DNA from: Acholeplasmatales bacterium
GTDB taxonomy: Bacteria > Bacillota_I > Bacilli_A > Acholeplasmatales > Anaeroplasmataceae
Length of the DNA: 38,424 bases
Reading direction: 5' to 3'
Assembly: GCA_017441525.1 (NCBI GenBank)
Contig: JAFRXJ010000030.1
Location: 1 to 38,424, forward strand
Below the pieces are notes generated by a model. That model was not told the origin of the DNA, did not search any database, and was given only the letters and a program-made list of their open reading frames with translations. The translations under genes and the position numbers were made by a program. Positions 1 through 6,299 of this stretch are shown here, piece after piece (within the stretch, counting starts at the first letter, position 1; each line of letters starts with the position of its first letter).

Positions 1-141
1 ATTTTCAGATGTCTTACCAGTAATACCAGTTGCCTTAACTGTATCATTTGCTGTATACCATGCAAATGTAGTTGAGAATGCAGTAGTTGCTACAGCTGCT
101 AAAGCTGCACATGATAGAATTAATTTGTTTCTTAATTTCAT
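1..141 (-). CDS. Exported protein with SipW-type signal (3' end outside window)
   Basis: Only the first 47 codons lie in the window; the gene runs off the left edge. It starts at ATG 141 after a good AAAGGAG ribosome site. The N-terminus begins MKLRNKLIL, continues with a small hydrophobic stretch, and ends the signal region with TTFAWYT. The same T-[FY]-A-W-[YF] motif occurs at the same place in the two preceding exported proteins. This resembles the SipW-dependent signal class known from TasA-like matrix proteins. It is the fourth gene of the operon that begins behind the c-di-GMP riboswitch. The mature function cannot be judged from this fragment. Confidence 0.75.
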   Translation of the reverse strand, partial: MKLRNKLILSCAALAAVATTAFSTTFAWYTANDTVKATGITGKTSEN

Positions 142-180
142 AATTTTTTCTCCTTTGTTTTTTTTCTTTTATATGCCTTT

Positions 181-220
181 AAATCAGAGCCATCAATTTG
201 ATTTATTGGCTAGCTGATTT
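181..220 (-). other. Intergenic hairpin between two exported-protein genes
   Basis: The 116-base gap between the partial gene and its upstream neighbour contains an inverted repeat. Its arms are AAATCAG-CTA-GCC and GGCT-CTGATTT on the minus strand, with a small inner palindrome. No T-run follows, so it is not a standard terminator. It could tune mRNA decay or differential expression within the operon. The rest of the gap is the ribosome site for the next gene. Confidence 0.3.
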
Positions 221-257
221 TTGATTGGAATCATAACCAAAATTTTTTTGTATCGTA

Positions 258-1736
258 TTAATCAACTTTTATTGAGTTGAATAATAGCCTTGCGTTAATT
301 GGATTTACTTCTTTTTCTTCGATTCCTGAGATTACATAATATGTTGTGTTAGGGTTAAATCCGTCTATTAATGCCCTTGTGTATACGTATCGACTCTCTT
401 CTGTTCCATCGCCTGATCTTGTATAATATGTAGCCTCTTCATCGTACTCTCCTGTATATTCTTCATATGTATTATCATAATATCCAGGAAGACCATCGAA
501 GCAATCTCCGTCCCAACCTTCAATCCAGAATCTAAATCCTACTTTAGTTACATATCCAGATTTAATGGTTGCTATTACATCTTTTCTATTCTCGCCATCT
601 TCATTTACTAAACTTCTGATTGTTGATGGTAAATCAGTTGAATAGTTTGGCAATCTAGAATCTAATTTATCTTCTGTCTTAACATTATTATAATAAGTGT
701 ACATCGCATTATAATTACAATTATATAATCTATTTAATAGCGAATCATCACCATTATAATTTGTTGCGAAGCTTCCTAAATCGTAAGCACTATTAGAAGA
801 TAATTCATAAATTAATGCATTTCCTTTTGGTTTATCTGAAACACCAATATTCACATCTTCTATTTCTGTGTAATATATTGTTCCTTCTTCAAATTCAGTT
901 ATTTCAGCTAGAGTGTATATATATGGGCTTTCTTCTGTTCCCAAACCACCTCTAGTATAATATGTTTCTTCTGAATTGAATGGTGCATCAGAATCTACCA
1001 TTTGATATTTTTGTAAATATCCTAAGTTTTGTGCACTAAGTCTACTAGCATTTGCTGTGTATACTTTAACTGTATCGCCTTTAGCATATGTAATCTTGTG
1101 ATCTTCTGCTGTGGCATCCCATACTGTCATCGGAGCTGCTAGCTTAACATTTGTTGCTTTATCACTCCATACCTCAGTTTTATACACATTGTTATGTGCA
1201 TCTACTTTAGTATTACCTTCATTGCCAAGGCCATCAAGGTAAATTTGGTATGTCTTATTTTCTTCTTCAGTTTCAGCAACTGTTTTGAAATACAAATTGA
1301 AGTATACATATTTTGTACTATAATCATTTGCTTCATTGATGACACCACCACTTAAGCCTTTCATAACCTTTCCATCATATGATGTTACAGGCTCTAAAGC
1401 TAAAGCTTTAAGATAAGCATCTTGTAATCCAGAATCATTTAATTTGATATTACCATTTCTCTTATCTATTAGCTTGCCATCTTCAGCAAATTCATAGTCA
1501 TTTGGATTCTTACCAACTATCATTGCTTTTATCATATCATTAGTTGTTAATTTATGTTTGAAATTATTACCATCTACTGATACTAAGAAGCCATCTGTAG
1601 TTGAAGCATTGAACTCAAATTCTTCAGCGAATGCTGCATTTCCAAGTTTATACCAAGCGAAGGTAGTAGCCGCTAATGCTATTGCTACAAATCCTGTAGA
1701 TACAGCGCCAAGTATAAGCTTTCTCATAATCTTCAA
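258..1736 (-). CDS. Exported SipW-type surface protein with duplicated YYTR module
   Basis: This 492-aa protein is probably secreted or surface-displayed. Residues 1-30 form a signal region ending TTFAWYK. It is a paralogue of the preceding gene: both carry a YNGDD..LNRLYN.NYNAM.TYY block (here residues about 327-349) and a C-terminal FRFW.EG.D motif (residues 401-409). A module of about 39 residues with the pattern TYYTR.G.GTEES.Y.YT...TYY occurs twice, at about 253-291 and 431-469. The second copy sits between the FW.EG motif and the final strand, and neither copy is present in the neighbour. The start is TTG 1736 with AAAGGGGG nine bases upstream; ATG 1727 is an alternative. It lies in the riboswitch-led operon. 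A matrix or fibre role is inferred only. Confidence 0.8.
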   Translation of the reverse strand: MKIMRKLILGAVSTGFVAIALAATTFAWYKLGNAAFAEEFEFNASTTDGFLVSVDGNNFKHKLTTNDMIKAMIVGKNPNDYEFAEDGKLIDKRNGNIKLNDSGLQDAYLKALALEPVTSYDGKVMKGLSGGVINEANDYSTKYVYFNLYFKTVAETEEENKTYQIYLDGLGNEGNTKVDAHNNVYKTEVWSDKATNVKLAAPMTVWDATAEDHKITYAKGDTVKVYTANASRLSAQNLGYLQKYQMVDSDAPFNSEETYYTRGGLGTEESPYIYTLAEITEFEEGTIYYTEIEDVNIGVSDKPKGNALIYELSSNSAYDLGSFATNYNGDDSLLNRLYNCNYNAMYTYYNNVKTEDKLDSRLPNYSTDLPSTIRSLVNEDGENRKDVIATIKSGYVTKVGFRFWIEGWDGDCFDGLPGYYDNTYEEYTGEYDEEATYYTRSGDGTEESRYVYTRALIDGFNPNTTYYVISGIEEKEVNPINARLLFNSIKVD

Positions 1737-1771
1737 CGGCTAAAACCCCCTTTAAGAATTTTTTTCTTATT

Positions 1772-3079
1772 TTAAGTTAATCTACTATTAACCTTGAATG
1801 AAAGATTACATTTCATTGTTTCTAATCCAGATACTCCTGCAAAATAATCTGCATCATATCCTTCTAGCCAGAATCTAAATGTCACTTTGTGTGCCTTAAG
1901 ACCACTATCTAGTTTAGTAACCTTTTGAGTATCGGCTAATGTATTATAGATTATTCCATCATCATATAATTCCTTAAGCTTTACGTAGTTTAATAATTTA
2001 ACATCATCACTACCAGCACCAAGGCTTTGATAATAAGTCCACATAGCATTGTAATTAGAATTATATAATCTATTTAATTCTTGATCATCACCATTATATG
2101 TTGTTGCGTAACTTCCTAAGTTATCTTCATTTGCTATTTCATATATTCTAGCCTGTGTATCAACTCCTTCATACATTACAGGTCTATTATCAGCTATATC
2201 AAGCATATCTGAAGTAGTAAATGAATTATCACCATCTAGTGTATAATCCATTTTTTTAGGATCTTTACCAGAACCTGACTCAGGTTTACGAGTTACTGTG
2301 ATTTCTCCATTATCTTTCTTTGAAAATCTAATGGCATTTGAAATATTTACATCTACCTTATCTTTAGCTTTCAAATTAACTTCTTCGTAATCTGGAGTTA
2401 AGTAAGATAGTGTGTTGTATAACTTAACTTTCTGAGAATTAGATATAATCTTTGTCGGATTCATTTCTTCAGAATAGCTTGTTACGCCATCTTCTTCTTT
2501 TTTACTGTCTCCGTAAGGATTATATGTTGTATCATCAGATAAGTATATACCAAAGTGTTGATTATCAGTTGATTCATCTGAATCTGTCTTGAAATATAAA
2601 TCAAATTCAAGATATTTTGAATTATCAGTGATTGGATCACCATATTCATTATATAGACTAAAACCATCACAAGTTATTGTATCATCTTCATTGACTTTCA
2701 TTGTAGTGGCTAAATCTAATTTGATTAAATCTTTTATTAATTGGTTTTTTTCTGCATCCTCAATTAATTTATATTTATATTGAGTATCATTTATTTTAGT
2801 TTTTTCAAATAGTTGATCTTTATAAATTATATATTTTTGAGGATCATGCTTATGAAGGATTGCTGAAGCCATTTGGCCACTTGTTAAGGTATCAGTGAAG
2901 AAAGCTGAATTTGTACCATCAACTGCTACCTTAAATCCTAATCCTGAAATTACTTTGAATTCAAGATTGTTGATGTAAGCATTTGAACCAATTCTAAACC
3001 ATGCATATGTAGTTGTTGTTAAAGTTAATGCTACTGCACCAACTGCGAATGCACCTAAGAAAAGCTTTCTTGCTTTCAT
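1772..3079 (-). CDS. Exported SipW-type surface protein
   Basis: This 435-aa protein is probably secreted. The signal region starts MKARKLFLG and ends TTYAWFRIG, the T-[FY]-A-W-[FY] pattern of its operon partners. It shares the YNGDD..LNRLYN.NYNAM.TYY block and the C-terminal FRFWLEGYD motif with the next gene, then ends in a short beta-like stretch (CNLSFKV). No catalytic motif is visible. The start is ATG 3079, six bases after GAAGGAGG; a longer reading from GTG 3085 is unlikely because it would place the ribosome site too close. It is the second gene of the riboswitch operon, 36 bases downstream of the first. A structural role in a surface layer or fibre fits best but is inferred from the signal type. 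Confidence 0.8.
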   Translation of the reverse strand: MKARKLFLGAFAVGAVALTLTTTTYAWFRIGSNAYINNLEFKVISGLGFKVAVDGTNSAFFTDTLTSGQMASAILHKHDPQKYIIYKDQLFEKTKINDTQYKYKLIEDAEKNQLIKDLIKLDLATTMKVNEDDTITCDGFSLYNEYGDPITDNSKYLEFDLYFKTDSDESTDNQHFGIYLSDDTTYNPYGDSKKEEDGVTSYSEEMNPTKIISNSQKVKLYNTLSYLTPDYEEVNLKAKDKVDVNISNAIRFSKKDNGEITVTRKPESGSGKDPKKMDYTLDGDNSFTTSDMLDIADNRPVMYEGVDTQARIYEIANEDNLGSYATTYNGDDQELNRLYNSNYNAMWTYYQSLGAGSDDVKLLNYVKLKELYDDGIIYNTLADTQKVTKLDSGLKAHKVTFRFWLEGYDADYFAGVSGLETMKCNLSFKVNSRLT

Positions 3080-3115
3080 TGACACCCTCCTTCGCTAATT
3101 TTTATTTGGGTAATA

Positions 3116-3877
3116 CTAAGATACTACATCTGCTTCTAACTGAAATCTAGCTGACTTACCTAAGATGTTTTCGTTACATTCAGGATCGTCTCCTTCTAAC
3201 CAGAATAGAATTGTATATCTAACATAATTGCTTCCGGCATTACCAGAAATAACTATGTTTTCATTTACTGTATTTGTATCAAATATTGTTGAATCACCAT
3301 CATCAAAATATTTACGAGCATTTCTACTATCAATCATTGAGTATGCTGTATATGTTGTTGAGATTGTATCTGTCTTTTGGTAAACTCTAAAGTTTTGAAC
3401 ACCATCAGATGTATAATAAGTCATAACTCTTATCGCATCACTTAAACCATCATCTTTAGACATTGTAAGTTTTAATCTTACTGTAACATCTTGGAAGTTT
3501 GATGTTGTATTCATAATGTAAAATGAATAACCATATGTTTTTTCTAGGTTGATATCACCAGGTGTTGCATTGTGTAGGTCATCGATTGCTGCAAATGACT
3601 TACCATTCTTTTCTGCAAATAAGTAAGTTGGTGATGTTTGGTCGAAATCATCAATTGCTTTTGCATCATAACCTGTTGTATATTCTTTTTCATTTGCTGG
3701 ATCTAGAGCTAATGCGATACTCTTTAAGGCATCACCATTTTGAACTCTAATTGTGAAGTATCCAGATTCTTTTCCTAGAATCATTGCTATTGCTATTAAT
3801 GCGGCTGTAACGAATAATGCGAATAACAGTCCGAATTTGAATACCTTATTATGGAAAAGAGATACAATTGTTTTCAT
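3116..3877 (-). CDS. Membrane-anchored or exported protein, first gene of riboswitch operon
   Basis: This 253-aa protein has one hydrophobic segment at about residues 14-34 and a long polar outer part. It lacks the TFAWY motif of the downstream genes. It does share their C-terminal signature: LFWLEGDDPEC, then a closing beta-like stretch (ARFQLEADV). A YSFYIMNTT...VTVRLKL stretch suggests a beta-sandwich. ATG 3877 follows a G-rich ribosome site (AGAAGGGGTGG). The c-di-GMP-I riboswitch and its terminator lie 48-140 bases upstream, so this is the first gene it controls. It could be the anchor or initiator of the surface structure built by the later genes. That is inference; no enzyme motif is seen. 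Confidence 0.75.
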   Translation of the reverse strand: MKTIVSLFHNKVFKFGLLFALFVTAALIAIAMILGKESGYFTIRVQNGDALKSIALALDPANEKEYTTGYDAKAIDDFDQTSPTYLFAEKNGKSFAAIDDLHNATPGDINLEKTYGYSFYIMNTTSNFQDVTVRLKLTMSKDDGLSDAIRVMTYYTSDGVQNFRVYQKTDTISTTYTAYSMIDSRNARKYFDDGDSTIFDTNTVNENIVISGNAGSNYVRYTILFWLEGDDPECNENILGKSARFQLEADVVS

Positions 3878-3924
3878 TTATCCGTTCCACCCCTTCTTAA
3901 GAATTTTAATCGTTTACTAAAATC

Positions 3925-3959
3925 AAAAAAGCTGCCACAGATCCCAATATTGTGGCAAC
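3925..3959 (-). terminator. Riboswitch expression-platform terminator
   Basis: A nine-base-pair stem (GTTGCCACA with TGTGGCAGC, one G-U pair) and an 11-base loop are followed by TTTTTT on the minus strand. Its 5' arm includes TTGCC, the 3' strand of the aptamer's closing helix P1. Aptamer closure and terminator formation are therefore mutually exclusive, so ligand binding should allow read-through (an ON switch). Confidence 0.85.
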
Positions 3960-4020
3960 TGGCTATCCACGTGGGACCCTTTAGCTTTGCGTCGCTAGAT
4001 TACTCTAGTTTTGCTTTTTA
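3953..4020 (-). promoter_or_regulatory. c-di-GMP-I (GEMM) riboswitch aptamer
   Basis: On the minus strand the RNA shows the GEMM landmarks in order. First is the 5' P1 strand AGCAA. A hairpin CTAGA-GTAA-TCTAG follows, with a GNRA tetraloop. Then come the invariant GACGCAAAGC, a short second hairpin GCTA...TAGC, and the 3' P1 strand TTGCC. GEMM-I aptamers bind cyclic di-GMP. The site is immediately downstream of a strong promoter and upstream of the exported-protein operon. Two GGDEF-EAL genes lie about 2.2 kb upstream, consistent with the ligand. The P3 hairpin is shorter than usual, but the core fits well. Confidence 0.9.
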
Positions 4021-4027
4021 CACCATT

Positions 4028-4056
4028 ATTATAATTTTGAAACGATAAAAAATCAA
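4028..4056 (-). promoter_or_regulatory. Sigma-A-type promoter of the exported-protein operon
   Basis: TTGATT (4056-4051), a 17-base spacer and a perfect TATAAT (4033-4028) on the minus strand. The predicted start near 4021 falls exactly at the 5' edge of the riboswitch aptamer. Confidence 0.8.
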
Positions 4057-4060
4057 ATTC

Positions 4061-4250
4061 ATACTTACACGATTTTAAACTAATTTTACACAATAGTCAC
4101 AAAAAAGGCTATTTTTATCATTTTTATGTAATTTCGTCTACGTTGTGTTAATGTTATTCTATCATTTTTAATGATAGTAATCAATATCTATATTAGCTTT
4201 TTATTATTTAATATTAAAAATATTAAAAATAAATGTTATTTTAACCATAT
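4061..4250. other. Gene-free AT-rich stretch upstream of riboswitch promoter
   Basis: No coding region is seen. It holds a perfect 8-bp palindrome, CTATCATT-TTT-AATGATAG (4159-4177), which lacks a following T-run on either strand. It could be an operator about 100 bases upstream of the promoter. The rest is low-complexity A/T. This stretch would directly follow the 546-aa GGDEF-EAL gene if the direct-repeat-flanked cassette were absent. Confidence 0.4.
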
Positions 4251-4291
4251 TAAAAAGCTCCCGAAGGAGCTAATTATTAATTATTGTCATC
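4251..4291 (-). repeat. 41-bp direct repeat, distal copy
   Basis: Identical over 41 bases to 6259-6299 and in the same orientation. It comprises, on the minus strand, the codons for D-D-N-N, the stop and a TTCG-loop terminator. The unit ends abruptly: the flanking bases differ on both sides. It forms the 3' end of the TOPRIM gene and is offset by exactly 2,008 bases from the other copy. Confidence 0.95.
4252..4271 (-). terminator. Terminator of the ATPase/TOPRIM cassette
   Basis: Stem AGCTCC/GGAGCT with a TTCG loop followed by TTTTTA on the minus strand. It is part of the 41-bp repeat. Confidence 0.85.
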
Positions 4292-5041
4292 ATCACTAAT
4301 AGATACTATACCTAAATCTATCAACGACATAAATAGAAGCGATAATGTTACATATACCTTATTTTTATTGAAATATTTTTCTTGGTAACAAAATATTTCC
4401 TCATTTTCTTTTTTAAAGTTATCTAGCCATGAAGGCCTAAAATCTTGTTTCAAAATCAATTCAACTTTTTTAATTACATCCATAGTGCCTTCGCTTATGT
4501 TATCTATAGTTAACTCTTTTCTAACTTGGTTTAAATACAACTTAATATTTTCACCGTTCTCAAACTCAGTACTATCATTAAAACAGTTAAGGTAAAAAGC
4601 CTCTGCCGATGGATAGCTTAGTAGAAATAAACCGTTTCTTGTTTCACCATTATCTCTAGAATTTGAAAACTTTTGAATATTCTTTAAGATTGGTGTTGGC
4701 CTATTAGATTCTCTATCTCTATCAAAAATAAGATATAATGTAGAATTATCAACATCTAATTCATATTTATTTAATTCATTAAAAATGCAATCAAAATAGT
4801 CATCATTAATATTTAAATTTTTAATTGTTGGATTTTTAGCGGGTACAATAAAAATCCTTGAATATTTATTTTTTGTGCTTATGAACTCAGTAACCACATT
4901 ATTATTTTTGTTGTATGAATATACCTCATAATTTAGGATATCATGAAAAATTTCCTTTAATAATTCTGGTTCGAAAACATTTCCTTCTACAACATAAATA
5001 ACTTTTCCTATATTTTTGTCAGGATTAATGGTTACCTTCAT
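4277..5041 (-). CDS. RloB/AbiLii-like TOPRIM protein, putative defence effector
   Basis: This 254-aa protein resembles the RloB family, which has a TOPRIM-type nuclease fold. The visible landmarks are VVEGNVFE (Glu19) after a beta strand and YLIFDRDRE (Asp107, Asp109), the acidic triad layout of TOPRIM proteins. It overlaps the end of the ATPase gene by 17 bases, indicating coupled translation. ATG 5041 has GGAGG 11 bases upstream; a GTG at 5065 gives a longer reading but would place that site inside the gene. ATPase plus RloB-like pairs occur in abortive-infection systems such as AbiL. The last codons (DDNN-stop) lie inside the 41-bp repeat, so the natural C-terminus may have been replaced. 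The defence role is inferred. Confidence 0.65.
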   Translation of the reverse strand: MKVTINPDKNIGKVIYVVEGNVFEPELLKEIFHDILNYEVYSYNKNNNVVTEFISTKNKYSRIFIVPAKNPTIKNLNINDDYFDCIFNELNKYELDVDNSTLYLIFDRDRESNRPTPILKNIQKFSNSRDNGETRNGLFLLSYPSAEAFYLNCFNDSTEFENGENIKLYLNQVRKELTIDNISEGTMDVIKKVELILKQDFRPSWLDNFKKENEEIFCYQEKYFNKNKVYVTLSLLFMSLIDLGIVSISDDDNN

Positions 5042-6161
5042 ATAACGGAATACCTCCAAAAACACCTGATAAATACATTTTTTCTAAATTTTGAGATTCT
5101 CTTGGTTTCTCATCAGAAAACTTTTTAACAAAACTTCCCTCTCTATCAAAATCAACAGAATAAATTTGATCTGGTCTTAAAATACTTGTTGACAATAGAT
5201 TTGTAGAGTGTGAAACAAAAATCAACTGAGCATTCTTAGAATATTTATAAAAATATTTGATTAATAATGCTTCTAAGTTATTATGAAGTCCACTACTAAA
5301 TTCATCAATTGCCAAAATACCACCATTTTTAACAACGGTTAAAAAAGCTGGTAAAATACTTAATAAAACCTTATTTCCATACGACTCCATAAAAAAAGGA
5401 ATATCTTCTAATTCAGTTCTCACAAATCTAATATCTGTCATTGGAGATGGGAAAATACCATTAGGTTTATTATATTTAATTTTGTATGGGAAATTAAACT
5501 CCTTAAAGAAATCATTAATTTCATCTGTTCCATTTTCATTTAAGTATGATAATAACTCTAATTCTTTAACTTTACTAGCATCGAAAAAGACTAATTGACC
5601 AATTTGTCTTACAGGATTTAAAAAAACTGATTTTTTTAAATATTCAAAACAATTCTTTAAATTTGGATACTCGACAAACCCAGTATTAAAATAAATTTTC
5701 TTTAAAAAAAGAGTATTTTCATCAACACTTTGATTATCATAATCCTTATTTTCAGTTAAAAATGATTCAGCAGAATTTGATAATCTTGTTAACATTGTTT
5801 TGTTATTAATTTTTAATGTTTCCTTTGTAATTTTTCCTTTTCTACTAATTTCAAAATAATAAACAATCGTATCAGACGCTTCTTTAAATGTGTATTCGAA
5901 ATACATTACTCTCTCTTTGTTGAAAATAGTTATAAGAGTTGGATCGATTGCGTTATTTTTAAAAAACAAATCCAATAAAATAGTTATAGCGTTTAAAGCA
6001 TTTGTCTTACCTGATGCATTCGAACCATAAAAACAACATCCTTTTAAAATATCATCTTTGACATTAGTATCTTCTAATATCATCGATTTAGATGCCTCAA
6101 ACGAGATTATAGTTTCTTTAGTAAATGATTTAAAATTTTTAAATCTTACTTTTGTTAACAT
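5025..6161 (-). CDS. AAA15-family ATPase (RloA/AbiLi-like)
   Basis: This 378-aa SMC/OLD-like ATPase begins LTKVRFKNFKSF, typical of the AAA15 group (COG1106). Walker A is GSNASGKT (46-53). An ESYGNK stretch (259-264) stands where the ABC signature should be. Walker B is GGILAIDE (280-287), followed by SSGLH. The H-loop is IFVSHST (His318). It probably senses or gates the toxic partner encoded by the overlapping next gene. ATG 6161 with GGGGTG just upstream is preferred; a TTG at 6182 gives seven extra residues. No own promoter is obvious in the 97 bases before the repeat. No integrase or transposase accompanies the pair. Confidence 0.75.
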   Translation of the reverse strand: MLTKVRFKNFKSFTKETIISFEASKSMILEDTNVKDDILKGCCFYGSNASGKTNALNAITILLDLFFKNNAIDPTLITIFNKERVMYFEYTFKEASDTIVYYFEISRKGKITKETLKINNKTMLTRLSNSAESFLTENKDYDNQSVDENTLFLKKIYFNTGFVEYPNLKNCFEYLKKSVFLNPVRQIGQLVFFDASKVKELELLSYLNENGTDEINDFFKEFNFPYKIKYNKPNGIFPSPMTDIRFVRTELEDIPFFMESYGNKVLLSILPAFLTVVKNGGILAIDEFSSGLHNNLEALLIKYFYKYSKNAQLIFVSHSTNLLSTSILRPDQIYSVDFDREGSFVKKFSDEKPRESQNLEKMYLSGVFGGIPLYEGNH

Positions 6162-6258
6162 ATAGAACACCCCACTATTCAAATTATATGATAAAAAAAT
6201 TCAGTTGTAAATATGTCAAATGTAATTTTTTTACACTTATTTGATTTGGAGAAGAAAA

Positions 6259-6299
6259 TAAAAAGCTCCCGAAGGAGCTAATTATTAATTATTGTCATC
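6259..6299 (-). repeat. 41-bp direct repeat, proximal copy
   Basis: A perfect match to 4251-4291. Here the repeat supplies the final codons, stop and terminator of the 546-aa GGDEF-EAL gene. This is presumably the original copy, since the gene reads naturally into it. Recombination between the copies would delete 2,008 bases and leave this gene intact. Confidence 0.95.
6260..6279 (-). terminator. Terminator of the GGDEF-EAL operon
   Basis: AGCTCC-TTCG-GGAGCT stem-loop followed by TTTTTA on the minus strand, directly after the stop codon of the 546-aa gene. Confidence 0.85.

Noticed and set aside
1558..1743. Plus-strand reading frames opposite the surface genes and other minus-strand genes
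   Set aside because: They lack ribosome sites and any family resemblance, and lie fully opposite well-supported genes.
4159..4177. Terminator in the gap upstream of the riboswitch
   Set aside because: The CTATCATT palindrome has no T-run after it on either strand.
5025..5041. Frameshift between ATPase and TOPRIM genes
   Set aside because: The second gene has its own GGAGG and ATG, and both products look complete, so this is ordinary translational overlap.
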